Shown: positions 1 through 9,063, counted from the first letter of the stretch. The stretch: 64,000 bases of DNA from Klebsiella africana (GCF_020526085.1 NZ_CP084874.1:3038001-3102000); one strand, 5' to 3'. Numbers and translations: made by a program. Notes: a model not told the origin generated them from the sequence alone.

Positions 1-95
1 CGCTCGACACGCCAGCGGCGGACAAACTGCTCGCCCTGATGACGGCCCACCGTGTGTGGTCGAGAAGCCCGAAAATCGCCGCTATTCCGGCATAG
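1..95 (+). CDS. katE: Catalase HPII, C-terminal end (partial)
   Basis: Only the last 31 codons are present, read from base 3 to a TAG at 93-95. The peptide LLALMTAHRVWSRSPKIAAIPA matches the tail of the large-subunit monofunctional catalase KatE, which ends ...QRVWSRIPKIDKIPA in E. coli. KatE is the sigma-S-dependent stationary-phase hydroperoxidase of the cytoplasm. Its position convergent with chbG is the E. coli arrangement. No catalytic residue lies in this fragment, so the call rests on the tail and on synteny. Confidence 0.8.
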   Translation, partial: LDTPAADKLLALMTAHRVWSRSPKIAAIPA

Positions 96-96
96 C

Positions 97-127
97 AAAA
101 AGCCCGGCACACGGTGCCGGGCTTGAT
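97..127. terminator. Terminator between convergent katE and chbG
   Basis: A perfect 10-bp stem AGCCCGGCAC / GTGCCGGGCT with a 3-base loop (ACG) spans 101-123. An A-run precedes it, which becomes a U-run for minus-strand transcripts, and it lies between two converging genes. It probably ends chb transcription and may act in both directions. Confidence 0.8.
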
Positions 128-152
128 TCACTTTCCCTTTCCACCACCGGGC

Positions 153-911
153 TTACACGTCGCGGTAAGTTCCCAGACGATAGCCCCGGTCGGCCACTGC
201 CGCTTTCAGCGAGGCAGATGTCAGCACATCAAGCTCATCCAGTCGTGGATAGCAGTAGGCGCTGTCCATAATGATCCGATCGACATAAGCCGGATGACAC
301 ATCACCTCCAGGGAGCGCTCCCCGCGGGCGATTGAGGCATCCAGCGTCTGCAGAAACAGTTCCTCAGAGACCGCTTCACCGTAAAACTCGCTGCTGAAGC
401 CTGCGCTGCTGCGCGCCGCCTGTTGATCGAGCCCACCCTGCGCCGCCACCAGGCGGTCAATGCGTAACGCAATCCCCTTCTCACGGGCAAAGGCCGCCAC
501 GATAGGATAGATCTGAGCGAACATATGCACATGGTGGTGGCTGTCGATATGCGTCGGTTCATGGCCGAAGAGTTCGACAAAACGGCGGTACTGACACGCC
601 AGCTCGTGGGCAATCTCCTCCAGCGGCAAGCTTCCTTCTTCCGCCTGCTGCCAGATCCATTTGCCCAGCCGACCATCGCGGGTTAATCCCGGCATGGCCG
701 ACAGCGGCTCGCCCAGCGTCAGTACAAAGTGCATCCCGACCGCCAGCTCCGGGGTACTGCGGCTCAGCTGGGCGGCGTGGTCAATGGCCGCGCCGTTGAC
801 CAGCGCGGTGGTCGATGTCACCACGCCGTTACGGCAGGCTTCGATAATGCCGTAGTTCTGCCCTTTACTAAGGCCGAAGTCGTCGGCATTGACGATCAAT
901 ACGCGTTCCAT
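153..911 (-). CDS. chbG: Chitooligosaccharide deacetylase ChbG
   Basis: 252 aa, the usual length of the YdjC/ChbG family. It removes one acetyl group from diacetylchitobiose-6-phosphate (and chitotriose-6-P) in the cytoplasm; in E. coli this step is needed for induction through ChbR and for ChbF action. Visible metal-site residues are D10-D11 in VNADDFG, H61 in GMHF and the cluster HIDSHHHVH (121-129). It is the last gene of the chbBCARFG operon, starting 12 nt after chbF ends. The start ATG gives [13 protein letters not shown], the family N-terminus. Nothing is truncated. Confidence 0.96.
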   Translation of the reverse strand: MERVLIVNADDFGLSKGQNYGIIEACRNGVVTSTTALVNGAAIDHAAQLSRSTPELAVGMHFVLTLGEPLSAMPGLTRDGRLGKWIWQQAEEGSLPLEEIAHELACQYRRFVELFGHEPTHIDSHHHVHMFAQIYPIVAAFAREKGIALRIDRLVAAQGGLDQQAARSSAGFSSEFYGEAVSEELFLQTLDASIARGERSLEVMCHPAYVDRIIMDSAYCYPRLDELDVLTSASLKAAVADRGYRLGTYRDV

Positions 912-923
912 TAGCCGCTCCCG

Positions 924-2270
924 TTACGATTTGAGTTTTTCGATAGTCGCCGCAAAGTTTGGCAGCCATTTCTCATGCGCCAGAATCATCTCCCGCGCCA
1001 GCTGCTCGGCGTCCCGATCGGAATGGATCAGCGGGCTTAAGTTCAGCGCCAGCAGGACATCGTTCAGCTCACCGCTGATCGCCGCCTGGCTGGCCGCCAC
1101 TTCGAACCCCTTGATGGTGTAGATAAGCCCTAACACCTTCTCATCGAAATGTGTAATGCGCGGCGTTGGCTTCGCGCCGTCGCGACCTAAGGTACAGCTC
1201 ATCTCTACCGCCCAGTCCGCCGGGATATTATCGACATGGCCATGATGCGGGATATTTACATAGTGCTCAGTCTGCTTGTCGTTATAGATAGCGTTAATCA
1301 CTTCGCAAGCGGCATCGGAGTAATAGGCCCCGCCGCGCTGCTCCAGCTCCTTCGGCTTGACGTTAAGATCCGGGTTTTTATATAGCTCGAACAGTTGTTT
1401 CTCCACCTTCTGCACCACCTGGGCGCGCGCGCCGCCTTTGTAGTACTCGCCCATCTCAATCGCCAGCATTTCTTTTGGCTTAAAGTAGTAGAGCAGGTAG
1501 GAGCATGGGATCAGGCGCAGGGAACGGATCAGCCCTTCGCTAAACGGCAGGTCGAAGATGTTTTTCACCGAGTTCGCGGTCAGGCGGCCAGAGGCCACGC
1601 CGTCCAGCAGTTCGTCGAAGCGCGAGACACCGTTAACCAGCACATCGCGGACGAACACCAGGTGGTTCAGACCGAACAGGTCGATATTTAGCTCATCGCT
1701 CGGGCTCAGCTGCAGCACGTCGGTGATGAACATCTTCATGCCAATAGGAATGTTGCACACGCCGATAAAGCGTTTGAAATTGGTGTGGCGATAAACCGCC
1801 TCGGTGACCATGCCCGCCGGGTTGGTGAAATTGATGATCCATGCGTCGGGGCAAATCTCCTGCACATCTTTCACGATGTCGAAAATCACCGGGATGGTGC
1901 GCAGCCCTTTAAACAGCCCGCCTGCCCCGTTGGTTTCCTGGCCCAGGTAGCCGTGGCTCAGCGGGATGCGCTCATCTTTTTCACGCGCCTTCAGCTGGCC
2001 CACGCGCAGCTGGGTGGTGACGAAATCTGCGCCCTGCAGGGCTGCGCGGCGATCCAGTGTTTTATAGACTTTCATCGGCACGCCGGCTTTTTCCACCATC
2101 CGCTCGCACAGCGCATGGATAATATCGAGCTTCTCCTGGCCCTCTTCCACGTCTACCAGCCACAGCTCGGTTACCGGCAGTTCATGATAACGTTTCAGAA
2201 ATCCTTCCAGTAATTCCGGGGTATAGCTGCTGCCGCCGCCAATAGTGACTACTTTTAATTTCTGGCTCAT
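924..2270 (-). CDS. chbF: 6-phospho-beta-glucosidase / diacetylchitobiose-6-phosphate hydrolase (GH4)
   Basis: 448 aa from MSQKLKVVTIGGG. This start has AGGGAG 7 nt upstream, so an in-frame ATG 17 codons earlier was rejected. GH4 enzymes use NAD+ and a divalent metal to split phosphorylated disaccharides; ChbF cleaves monodeacetylated chitobiose-6-P. The Rossmann loop GGGSS is at residues 11-15, the metal ligands C172 (GVCNIPIG) and H203 (GLNHLVF) are present, and the family motif INFTNPAG is at 146-153. It lies between chbR and chbG in the order known from E. coli. Confidence 0.96.
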   Translation of the reverse strand: MSQKLKVVTIGGGSSYTPELLEGFLKRYHELPVTELWLVDVEEGQEKLDIIHALCERMVEKAGVPMKVYKTLDRRAALQGADFVTTQLRVGQLKAREKDERIPLSHGYLGQETNGAGGLFKGLRTIPVIFDIVKDVQEICPDAWIINFTNPAGMVTEAVYRHTNFKRFIGVCNIPIGMKMFITDVLQLSPSDELNIDLFGLNHLVFVRDVLVNGVSRFDELLDGVASGRLTANSVKNIFDLPFSEGLIRSLRLIPCSYLLYYFKPKEMLAIEMGEYYKGGARAQVVQKVEKQLFELYKNPDLNVKPKELEQRGGAYYSDAACEVINAIYNDKQTEHYVNIPHHGHVDNIPADWAVEMSCTLGRDGAKPTPRITHFDEKVLGLIYTIKGFEVAASQAAISGELNDVLLALNLSPLIHSDRDAEQLAREMILAHEKWLPNFAATIEKLKS

Positions 2271-2380
2271 CTTTTTCTCCCTTAGGCGCTGCGCCTGGAC
2301 GCAGGCCGCTCTCCGCAACAATGCGGACAGTTAACTTGAATGATTTTCGATATAAACCTGGCGGCGAACACCGCGTGGGT

Positions 2381-3220
2381 TTAATTAATACTGGTCAAAT
2401 GTTTGCGATAACTGCTCGGCGTAAACGACGTCAGTTTTTTAAAGGTTTTAATAAACAGGCTCGGGCTGCTGTACCCTGATTCATACGCAATATCCGTCAC
2501 CGAATAATTGGTAATTTCCAGCTGTTTTTTGGCAAAGTTGATACGGATATCATTAATTATCTGCATCGGCGTTTTACCATAATAGCGCTGGGTTGCCCGG
2601 GTTAAATACTCCTGCGTTTTTCCGGAAAGCCGAACCATATTTTCGAGCGCGCCCTCACCGAATTTCAGTTTATCGTGCATGGCCTCCACGGTATTTTTTA
2701 ACCACTGCGGCGTTACGTCGGCAACCGGCTCTTCACGATAGTGACGTAAACGGTTAATGACATAAAAGGAGACCAGCTCGATAAATTCATCAAATTCCGT
2801 TTCGCGAAAATTGAGTGAGGCAATAACCGACTCAACGTAGCCGAGAAAAGCGCTCTGCACGGCGTAGACTTGCGAAGCCACCAGGCCAAACGGCAGCAGC
2901 GGCAGGTAGTGTTTCTCAAAGAAGCGTCTGCTGATGCCAACGTTAAGGATGCGCGTCGCCCCAAACTCGTAAAAGCTCTGGTGGTGCGAGCCCATCGGGA
3001 TAAAGACGAAATCCCCGCGCTCCAGCAGCACCCGTTTGCCATTGATCTCCTGGTAATAGCGCCCGGTTAATACCACGGTAAATTCGTAGTAATCATGCTG
3101 GTGAAGCCCGCTCACGCTTTCCGTTTTGTTATAGATGACCACATGAAAGTTCTTCCCGTTGAACAGCTGTTGTTCTCTGGCGGTACTGATCTCGGTGGTC
3201 ATCATTCTGGGCTGCCTCAT
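2381..3220 (-). CDS. chbR: AraC-family regulator of the chb operon
   Basis: 279 aa (E. coli 280). The N-terminal cupin effector domain ([15 protein letters not shown], about residues 38-52) is followed by a C-terminal double helix-turn-helix, whose second HTH reads [23 protein letters not shown]. ChbR is a dual regulator: it helps repress chb without chitobiose, and activates with CRP when deacetylated chitobiose-6-P is present. The first ATG is chosen because MRQP aligns with E. coli MMQP; in-frame ATGs at 3205 and 3202 are possible alternatives. It starts 12 nt after chbA ends, inside the operon it controls. Confidence 0.94.
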   Translation of the reverse strand: MRQPRMMTTEISTAREQQLFNGKNFHVVIYNKTESVSGLHQHDYYEFTVVLTGRYYQEINGKRVLLERGDFVFIPMGSHHQSFYEFGATRILNVGISRRFFEKHYLPLLPFGLVASQVYAVQSAFLGYVESVIASLNFRETEFDEFIELVSFYVINRLRHYREEPVADVTPQWLKNTVEAMHDKLKFGEGALENMVRLSGKTQEYLTRATQRYYGKTPMQIINDIRINFAKKQLEITNYSVTDIAYESGYSSPSLFIKTFKKLTSFTPSSYRKHLTSIN

Positions 3221-3232
3221 CGTCGCGATGGC

Positions 3233-3580
3233 CTATTGTACCTTCTCGTGCAGCTCAATCAATTCGGCGACCAGCTCACGGGCCAGCATGGAGGTCATCA
3301 GGTGGTCCTGGGCATGCACCAGCACCAGGCTAACCTTCATTTTCCCTTCGCCCTCGTCGCTTTCGATAAGCTGGGTCTGCACGCGATGCGCCTCGCTCAG
3401 CGCCTGGCGCGACTGCTCCATCATCGCTTTCGCCGCCGCAAAATCGCCTTGTTTCGCCTGCTTCAGCGCGGCATAGGCCAGGCTGCGGGCTTGTCCGGAG
3501 TTGATAATCAGCCCCATCACTACCTCTTCGAGGTCATTTTCCGGGGTTTCTACCGCGTCGATGTTGTCCAGATCAAACAT
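3233..3580 (-). CDS. chbA: PTS N,N'-diacetylchitobiose-specific EIIA component
   Basis: 115 aa PTS_IIA lac/cellobiose-type protein, normally a trimer with a three-helix bundle. It accepts phosphate from HPr on H89 (LVLVHAQDH) and passes it to C10 of ChbB; D92, the trimer metal ligand, is present. MGLIINSGQARSLAYAAL and GDFAAAKAMM are typical of the family. The gene lies between chbC and chbR, 53 nt after chbC. Confidence 0.96.
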   Translation of the reverse strand: MFDLDNIDAVETPENDLEEVVMGLIINSGQARSLAYAALKQAKQGDFAAAKAMMEQSRQALSEAHRVQTQLIESDEGEGKMKVSLVLVHAQDHLMTSMLARELVAELIELHEKVQ

Positions 3581-3633
3581 AATATTTCCCTCATTTATCA
3601 GGCGGTACGGGACGCTGCCCGTACCGCGCGGTA

Positions 3634-4992
3634 TCAGAATTTCAGTGCATTAGCGATATCTTCTTCGCTCTCTTCCTGCTCGATAACGGTCTGCGCTTTA
3701 TTCGACAGCACCACAAACGGCAGGTAGACCAGGGTAGCGACGCCAAGGTTGAACAGGGCCACCAGCAGGGCGGCAACGCTGCCGTTACTGTTAAAGAACG
3801 CCCCCAGACCGGTCGGCATAGTCCACGGCGCCAGGTTGGTCACCGGTGGGATAATCCCCAGGCTGTAAGCCGCCAGCGTAATGGCCGCCAGAATCGGCTG
3901 GACCAGCACGAAGGGGATGAACATCACCGGGTTCATGATGATCGGCAGACCAAACAGAATCGGTTCGTTAATCTGGAAGATGCCTGACGGCAGCGCCAGC
4001 TTCGCAACCTGACGATGGTCAGCGCGGCGAGAAGCGATAAAGATGGCGATAATCAGACCCAGCGTCGCCCCGGAACCACCCAGCAGGATGTAGGAGTCGA
4101 GCATCGGCTTAGCCCAGAAGTGGAACTGTTTGCCCGCTTCAATGGCCGCATCAACAGAGCCGTACTGGTTGTACAGCGCGATGTTTTCCAGCGCCCACGG
4201 GGTCATGATGCCGTTATCCAGGGCGGTCAGCGCCAGAGAACCGTGCACGCCGAAGAACCACAGCAGGGAGTTAAAGATAACGTATGCCCAGCCAACCACG
4301 CTGCCCATCGCCGCCAGCGGCGTGGAGATAGAGTCCATGATGATCTGGTGGAAGTTGCTGCCATAGCTCGCCAGGGCCCAGGAGATAATGCCGAAGATGG
4401 AGAGGATCAAGAACCCCGGGATCAGCGCGGAGAAAGAGCGTGATACCGACCCCGGCACGCTGTCAGGCAGTTTAATCACCCAGTTGCGACGGATCACGAA
4501 GGTGAACAGTTCCGCAACGACCAGACCGATAATCATCCCGGAGATGATGTTCTGCCCACCCAGCCAGTTGGCGCCCACCGCATAGGCTTCGCCCACGCTA
4601 TACGGGGTCACGGTCATGAAGGCCGCCACCGCCAGCAGGCCAGCGGCCATCGGGTCAACTTTGCGCTCTTCCGCCAGCGCGGAGCCGATAAAGAACGGCG
4701 CCATCAGTGACATGATCCCGAGGGTACCGTTATAGACGTTTCCGCCAATAGCCTTAAAACCGTTTAAGGTTTCAATGGTGGAGGCATCCAGGCGAATGCC
4801 CATGGAATAAAAGAAAGAGCCTTCGCCGAAGCTCAAAAAAACGTTGTTAATTAATACAAACATGGCCCCGGCGAGGGTCAACGGCATTAATTTAATAAAT
4901 CCGTTTTTAATCGCATTAATATGCGGCTGCTTTCCTATTTTTACTGCAAAAGGAAGGAGTACCTTTTCAAGCGAGTCGATCACTTTACTCAT
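3634..4992 (-). CDS. chbC: PTS N,N'-diacetylchitobiose-specific EIIC permease
   Basis: 452 aa from [20 protein letters not shown], the E. coli length; a longer reading frame adds 8 residues but has no better ribosome site. This is the inner-membrane channel that imports chitobiose and presents it for phosphorylation. Many hydrophobic segments are visible, plus the conserved lac-EIIC motifs [12 protein letters not shown] and [10 protein letters not shown] (the latter carries the catalytic Glu region). It is separated from chbB by a 147-nt spacer holding a hairpin and a ChiX-complementary site, both described separately. Confidence 0.96.
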   Translation of the reverse strand: MSKVIDSLEKVLLPFAVKIGKQPHINAIKNGFIKLMPLTLAGAMFVLINNVFLSFGEGSFFYSMGIRLDASTIETLNGFKAIGGNVYNGTLGIMSLMAPFFIGSALAEERKVDPMAAGLLAVAAFMTVTPYSVGEAYAVGANWLGGQNIISGMIIGLVVAELFTFVIRRNWVIKLPDSVPGSVSRSFSALIPGFLILSIFGIISWALASYGSNFHQIIMDSISTPLAAMGSVVGWAYVIFNSLLWFFGVHGSLALTALDNGIMTPWALENIALYNQYGSVDAAIEAGKQFHFWAKPMLDSYILLGGSGATLGLIIAIFIASRRADHRQVAKLALPSGIFQINEPILFGLPIIMNPVMFIPFVLVQPILAAITLAAYSLGIIPPVTNLAPWTMPTGLGAFFNSNGSVAALLVALFNLGVATLVYLPFVVLSNKAQTVIEQEESEEDIANALKF

Positions 4993-5040
4993 AGTCAATA
5001 CCCTTAAAAGCCGCAATAAACTATTACGGCGATGATGTAT

Positions 5041-5059
5041 GAAATTACTCTTTGACGGG
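5041..5059 (-). promoter_or_regulatory. Predicted ChiX sRNA decoy site in the chbB-chbC spacer
   Basis: The plus strand reads GAAATTACTCTTTGACGGG. Recalled from memory, the target-binding part of enterobacterial ChiX (MicM) is GAAAUUCCUCUUUGACGGG, so 18 of 19 bases match. The chb mRNA (minus strand) would therefore pair with ChiX over this stretch with one mismatch. In E. coli and Salmonella the chbBC spacer is the decoy that destroys ChiX when chb is transcribed. The position here, 49 nt before chbC, is the same. The chiX gene is not in this window. Confidence 0.8.
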
Positions 5060-5076
5060 AAAATAAACTCTTTATT

Positions 5077-5115
5077 TTTTGACGTCCGGCAACGGGGTGC
5101 CGCCAGGCGTCAAAA
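5077..5115 (-). other. Stem-loop in the chbB-chbC spacer
   Basis: An 8-bp outer stem TTTTGACG / CGTCAAAA (5077-5084 with 5108-5115) encloses an inner CGGCA / TGCCG stem (5087-5091 with 5098-5102). In the transcript it follows the chbB stop and precedes the ChiX decoy. No U-run follows, so it is more likely an mRNA-stability or RNA-presentation element than a terminator. Confidence 0.55.
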
Positions 5116-5139
5116 TACATCGAGTTTTAAAATTTAAAA

Positions 5140-5460
5140 TTATTGTGCTGCAGCTTTCTTAATGGCCGCGACGGCGGCTTTTAATACGCCTAAGCCATCC
5201 ACCTTGCCATAGAGAAGAGAATCGATGACTTCTACCGGTTTATTCGGCAGCAGACGCTGAATTTCCGGTAACATATACGCAATTTGTGGTCCTAATAATA
5301 CCACGTCGGCTTCCGGTCCCTTTTCACCCGCGAGGGTTTCGGGATAGGCTTCAATAATGACCGGGACTTCGTATTTTTCTGCCTGCGCGCGCATTTTCGA
5401 GACCAGCAGTGACGTGGACATGCCTGCCGAGCAGAAGAGATAAATGTGTTTCTTTTCCAT
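5140..5460 (-). CDS. chbB: PTS N,N'-diacetylchitobiose-specific EIIB component
   Basis: 106 aa, identical in length to E. coli Chb[18 protein letters not shown] contains the phosphorylated C10 in the CSAGMSTS loop typical of lac/cellobiose EIIB. It receives phosphate from ChbA H89 and transfers it to the sugar bound by ChbC. It is the first gene of the operon and follows a 220-bp regulatory region with no other gene. Confidence 0.96.
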   Translation of the reverse strand: MEKKHIYLFCSAGMSTSLLVSKMRAQAEKYEVPVIIEAYPETLAGEKGPEADVVLLGPQIAYMLPEIQRLLPNKPVEVIDSLLYGKVDGLGVLKAAVAAIKKAAAQ

Positions 5461-5681
5461 GAACGCTTCCTCAATGTGTGAGACCAGGGCTTCAGCAACC
5501 GCTGCGAGCCGGTAAGACTGGTAACATCCGGTTAATTCTGTTTATGAGTTGAGTATACGGCAACCTGAGCCGCCAGGATAATTCGCTGTTGAACAGAATT
5601 GTCTCTCATTGACCTCCGGTTTTGACTACCCTCACATTTTCACCCAAATAATTCGCGCAATTAAATAAGCATCATGACTCA
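5461..5681 (-). promoter_or_regulatory. chb operon promoter region
   Basis: A TATACT -10 hexamer on the minus strand lies at 5552-5557. The base stretch 17 bp upstream is a poor -35, as expected of an activator-dependent promoter (CRP and ChbR in E. coli). Two NagC-like A/T-rich stretches with the AATTCGC core are visible at about 5577-5600 and 5645-5668; E. coli chb is repressed by NagC at two sites. These assignments are by eye and need footprinting or matrix scoring. Confidence 0.45.
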
Positions 5682-5712
5682 CAAAAAAGCCCGACCGGTG
5701 GTCGGGCTTACG
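5682..5712 (-). terminator. osmE terminator
   Basis: Stem AAGCCCGAC / GTCGGGCTT with a 5-base loop. On the minus strand it is followed by a run of six U, downstream of osmE and before the chb promoter region. Confidence 0.85.
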
Positions 5713-5737
5713 TAGAACTCAGTAAACAGTAGGAAGC

Positions 5738-6076
5738 TTACTTGGCGTTGCGTGGATCGGTATCATACTCGGCGCAGGTCTGGTAGCCGGAGTTCATCAC
5801 ATGGCCTGTTTCGTCGAGGGCAACGAAATAGGTCTCCACTTTACCATCTCGTTGACCGAGGATGTAGGTCTGACAGGTGCCGCGAGCATGGACCATGGTG
5901 ACTTCCGTTGAAGGTTTGCCGGCAATCTGCATCACCTGCTGACGCGACATCCCTTTCTTAACATCTTTCACCACCGGCTGAGTAAACTGGTCTTTGGTAC
6001 GGTCGTAAGCGGTACAGCCCGCGAGTAAGGTTAACGCGACGGTGACGCCCAGTATTCCTGCTAAGCTTTTGTTCAT
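5738..6076 (-). CDS. osmE: Osmotically inducible lipoprotein OsmE
   Basis: 112 aa, same length as E. coli OsmE. It has a lipoprotein signal peptide with lipobox LLAGC (C21), then an SmpA/OmlA (BamE-like) fold: [22 protein letters not shown] and [12 protein letters not shown]. It is likely anchored in the outer membrane (no Asp at +2). E. coli osmE is induced by osmotic stress and sigma-S. It is divergent from nadE. Confidence 0.95.
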   Translation of the reverse strand: MNKSLAGILGVTVALTLLAGCTAYDRTKDQFTQPVVKDVKKGMSRQQVMQIAGKPSTEVTMVHARGTCQTYILGQRDGKVETYFVALDETGHVMNSGYQTCAEYDTDPRNAK

Positions 6077-6358
6077 TTTGGTTCCTCTCTTCTACTGTGT
6101 AACGATAAGCCTGGAATAAATAGTGTTATTTTTCAAGCCGAACTGCGAAATCATGTCAGGTTGTGTTATTGCGTAAACAGGATTGTTCTACCGACGTCGG
6201 ACGGCGGCGCAACGCGCGGTACAGCATCTATAATGAAAACCTATGTCATTGATTGCCTTCTTTTCCGGCAGTCAAAACCCCGGTCCTTGTCGTTTCAGCG
6301 GCAAAGAGGTAGCTTTAAGCCAACAGCTTGCCAAACAGATTCACTTTCGGAGGGCGCG

Positions 6359-7186
6359 ATGACGCTACAACAAGAGATTATTCAGGCGCTGGGCGCAAAG
6401 CCGCAGATTGATGTCGCAGGCGAGATCCGCCGCAGCGTCGATTTCCTGAAGTCCTACCTGCAGACCTACCCGTTTATTAAATCGCTGGTGCTGGGTATCA
6501 GCGGCGGTCAGGACTCCACCCTGACGGGAAAACTGTGCCAGATAGCGATTAACGAACTGCGTGCCGAAACCGGCGACAGCAGCCTGCAGTTTATCGCCGT
6601 CCGTTTACCCTACGGTGTGCAGGCGGATGAGCAGGACTGCCAGGACGCCATCGCCTTTATCCAGCCTGACCGGGTGTTGACAGTCAATATTAAAGCTGCG
6701 GTGCTGGCCAGCGAACAGGCGCTGCGCGAAGCAGGCATCGAACTGAGCGACTTCGTTCGCGGAAATGAAAAAGCCCGTGAGCGAATGAAGGCCCAGTACA
6801 GCATCGCCGGAATGACCAAAGGGGTAGTCGTCGGTACCGACCATGCGGCGGAAGCGATTACCGGCTTCTTCACCAAATATGGCGACGGCGGCACCGACAT
6901 CAACCCAATTTTCCGCCTGAACAAACGTCAGGGCAAACAGCTGCTGGCCCATCTTGGCTGCCCGGAACATCTGTATAAGAAGCTGCCCACCGCCGACCTG
7001 GAAGACGATCGCCCCTCCCTGCCGGATGAAGTGGCCCTGGGTGTCACCTACGAGAACATCGACGATTATCTGGAAGGCAAAACGCTGGACCCGAGCATCG
7101 CCAAAACGATCGAGGGCTGGTATCTGAAAACCGAACACAAGCGTCGGCCGCCGATCACCGTCTTTGACGATTTCTGGAAAAAATAG
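6359..7186 (+). CDS. nadE: NH3-dependent NAD+ synthetase
   Basis: 275 aa from [12 protein letters not shown], with GGAGG 5 nt upstream; an open frame continues 66 codons further upstream but lacks a good ribosome site and has no homology. It adenylates and amidates nicotinate adenine dinucleotide, the last step of NAD synthesis. The ATP pyrophosphatase P-loop SGGQDST is at residues 48-54; [21 protein letters not shown] is cofactor-binding family sequence. No glutaminase domain is present, so it depends on free ammonia. It is divergent from osmE across a 282-bp region. Confidence 0.96.
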   Translation: MTLQQEIIQALGAKPQIDVAGEIRRSVDFLKSYLQTYPFIKSLVLGISGGQDSTLTGKLCQIAINELRAETGDSSLQFIAVRLPYGVQADEQDCQDAIAFIQPDRVLTVNIKAAVLASEQALREAGIELSDFVRGNEKARERMKAQYSIAGMTKGVVVGTDHAAEAITGFFTKYGDGGTDINPIFRLNKRQGKQLLAHLGCPEHLYKKLPTADLEDDRPSLPDEVALGVTYENIDDYLEGKTLDPSIAKTIEGWYLKTEHKRRPPITVFDDFWKK

Positions 7187-7197
7187 TCCCTTTTCCG

Positions 7198-7226
7198 CCC
7201 CGGCCCGCGCCGGGGTTATTTTTTGC
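7198..7226 (+). terminator. nadE terminator
   Basis: Seven-bp stem CCCCGGC / GCCGGGG with a 4-base loop, followed by TTATTTTTT. Confidence 0.85.
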
Positions 7227-7253
7227 GCTTTTCGCCGCAAAAACGGCCTGCTA

Positions 7254-7273
7254 TACTGGATAGATAGACAGTA
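7254..7273 (+). promoter_or_regulatory. LexA box of cho
   Basis: TACTGGATAGATAGACAGTA has the CTG-N10-CAG core with flanking TA on both sides. It overlaps a TATACT -10 element (7252-7257), so LexA would block RNA polymerase. Cho is a known SOS gene in E. coli. Confidence 0.88.
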
Positions 7274-7285
7274 TCAGGAGTTATT

Positions 7286-8149
7286 GTGGCCAGAAAGCAA
7301 TCTGCCCCGCGTCTGGAGTTTGAAGCGGCGGCGATCTATGAATATCCCGAACATCTTCGCCCGTGGCTGGAGGCGCTGCCGAAGCTGCCAGGCGTTTATC
7401 AGTTTCACGGCGACAGCGACACGATGCCGCTCTATATCGGTAAGAGCGTCAACCTCCGCAGCCGGGTGTTATCCCACCTGCGCACGCCCGAAGAGGCCGC
7501 GATGCTGCGTCAGTCGCGGCGTATCACCTGGCAGCGCACCGCAGGCGAGCTGGGAGCGCTGCTGCTGGAGGCGCGGTTAATTAAAGAGCAGCAGCCGCTG
7601 TTCAACAAGCGGCTACGGCGTAACAAGCAGCTCTGCGCCTGGTTACTTGCGGACGACCGGCCGCAGATTGTCTATGCCCGCGAGGTTGATTTCTCGCACC
7701 AGCAGCATCTCTATGGTCTTTTCGCCAACCGGCGGGCGGCGCTGCAGATGCTGCAGAGCCTCGCTGACGAACAGCGCCTCTGTTATGGCCTGCTCGGCCT
7801 GGAGCCGCTCAGCCGCGGCCGCGCCTGCTTTCGCTCCGCGCTGGGCCGCTGCGCCGGGGCCTGTTGTGGAAAGGAGAGCGTGGAGGCGCACAGAGAGCGC
7901 CTGCTGGCGCAGATGAGCAGACTGCAGCTGGTATGCTGGCCGTGGGCGGGGCCGGTGGCGCTGGAGGAGCGCGGCCCGGACATGACGCAGTATCACGTCA
8001 TTCATAACTGGCTGTGGCTGGGCGCCGTTGAATCGCTCGACCAGGCCGCTGAGCTGACCCGTCTGCCCGCCGGATTTGACCAGGATGGTTACAAGATCCT
8101 CTGTAAGCCTTTGCTCGGCGGAGATTATCCGCTGCACCCGCTTGGCTGA
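7286..8149 (+). CDS. cho: Excinuclease Cho (UvrC homologue)
   Basis: 287 aa beginning with GTG (CAGGAG 5 nt upstream). It is homologous to the N-terminal half of UvrC: a GIY-YIG nuclease domain is visible as GVYQFHGDSD...PLYIGKS (about residues 36-54). Cho makes the 3' incision at bulky lesions together with UvrAB. It lacks the UvrC C-terminal endonuclease half, as expected. The LexA box just upstream supports SOS control. It is convergent with spy. Confidence 0.94.
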   Translation: MARKQSAPRLEFEAAAIYEYPEHLRPWLEALPKLPGVYQFHGDSDTMPLYIGKSVNLRSRVLSHLRTPEEAAMLRQSRRITWQRTAGELGALLLEARLIKEQQPLFNKRLRRNKQLCAWLLADDRPQIVYAREVDFSHQQHLYGLFANRRAALQMLQSLADEQRLCYGLLGLEPLSRGRACFRSALGRCAGACCGKESVEAHRERLLAQMSRLQLVCWPWAGPVALEERGPDMTQYHVIHNWLWLGAVESLDQAAELTRLPAGFDQDGYKILCKPLLGGDYPLHPLG

Positions 8150-8160
8150 GAAACCACCAA

Positions 8161-8222
8161 TAAAAAAACCGCCGGCCCTGCCCAACGCCTGATGGCATTA
8201 TTGGGCAAGACCGGCGGTCTTG
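8161..8222. terminator. Bidirectional terminator between cho and spy
   Basis: A long stem is made of ACCGCCGG / CCGGCGGT (8168-8175 with 8211-8218) and an inner TGCCCA / TGGGCA. An A-run lies on the left side and TCTTGATT on the right. It serves two converging genes. Confidence 0.8.
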
Positions 8223-8237
8223 ATTCAGTTCGCTACA

Positions 8238-8717
8238 TTATTCAGCAGGTGCAGGCATTTTACCTGCCGGCGCGTTGCGTTCTGTCAGATGCTTCTCAAA
8301 ATTAGCATTGAACTGTTTTTTCTGCTCTGGAGTCAGAATGTTGTAGATCTTGTTCTGCGTTTCCAGGCGGGACAGCGCCATCGCTTTATGCTGCGCTTCC
8401 ATCTTATCGATCTGCGCTTCCGCTTTCGCCTTATCGAAGGTGTCGCTGGCGATCAAATCGTGCATCGCGCGGCGTTCGTCGAGGGACGGACGCTTCATGT
8501 TCTCACGCTGGCTCTTCATGATGTCGCGGATCTGTTGTTTCTGCGCATCGGTCAGGTTCAGGCCTTTAAACATCATGTCATGCTGACCCGGGCCGCCTTT
8601 ATGATGCATCATCGGCTTGCTGTCGCTCGGCGCGGTGGTGGTGTCGGCGGCATGTGCCAGGTTAGCCGCGCCCAGAGCCAGAGTAGAGGCAACAAACAGT
8701 GCAGTGAGTTTCTTCAT
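8238..8717 (-). CDS. spy: Periplasmic chaperone Spy
   Basis: 159 aa from the second of two adjacent ATGs, which is 7 nt from AAGGA (E. coli starts MRKLTALF). A clear Sec signal peptide ends AANLAHA-ADTTT. The mature protein carries two LTxxQ motifs, LNLTDAQKQQ and ILTPEQKKQ, and is almost all helix. It is an ATP-independent chaperone forming a cradle-shaped dimer in the periplasm, induced by CpxAR and BaeSR. BaeR-like boxes lie upstream (separate entries). Confidence 0.96.
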   Translation of the reverse strand: MKKLTALFVASTLALGAANLAHAADTTTAPSDSKPMMHHKGGPGQHDMMFKGLNLTDAQKQQIRDIMKSQRENMKRPSLDERRAMHDLIASDTFDKAKAEAQIDKMEAQHKAMALSRLETQNKIYNILTPEQKKQFNANFEKHLTERNAPAGKMPAPAE

Positions 8718-8843
8718 CATTCAATCCTTACTTTACGTTATTCTTACGGCGCGTTGCCGTGTTGACGAGATTAACTTTACGACGTTAATCGTCAATTAGT
8801 CAGAGCAAGAGTAAAACAATGAAAGTGTAAAAAACAGTTTCTC

Positions 8844-8861
8844 GCCAATTATGGAGAAAAT
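8844..8861 (-). promoter_or_regulatory. BaeR box 1 of spy
   Basis: The minus strand reads ATTTTCTCCATAATTGGC, which matches the published BaeR consensus TTTTTCTCCATDATTGGC at 17 of 18 positions. It lies about 127 bp upstream of the spy start. E. coli spy is a BaeR target. Confidence 0.75.
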
Positions 8862-8915
8862 AAGGAATTTAGCCGAAGAATTGCAATAAAAAATAAATAA
8901 CGTACTGTTTTTCAG

Positions 8916-8933
8916 AGAAATTATGGAGAGTAT
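8916..8933 (-). promoter_or_regulatory. BaeR-like box 2 of spy (degenerate)
   Basis: The minus strand reads ATACTCTCCATAATTTCT and keeps the core TCTCCATAATT of box 1. The flanking sequence also resembles box 1 (ACTGTTTTTC versus ACAGTTTCTC), so it appears to be an imperfect direct repeat about 70 bp further upstream. Confidence 0.45.
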
Positions 8934-9063
8934 AAAGGAGGGGAGATTAAAAACAAAGCATTCTACCAGGAATAATCTGCAAATTTACACTGGCGCACGA
9001 AAAAATAAGATGGCGAAAAAAGACGCGCGAAATAAAGCAGGCCGCCCGGCGGACGGCTTGCCC

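Larger units (their letters stand above)
8721..9063. other. spy-astE intergenic region (343 bp)
   Basis: No gene is seen; E. coli ves, which sits here, is absent. The region is A/T-rich compared with its flanks. It holds two BaeR-like boxes (own entries) and a loose CpxR-like direct repeat GTAAA-N5-GAAAG at 8811-8825, followed by another GTAAA at 8827. All are upstream of spy. The right end, near the astE stop, contains nothing recognisable. Confidence 0.5.
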
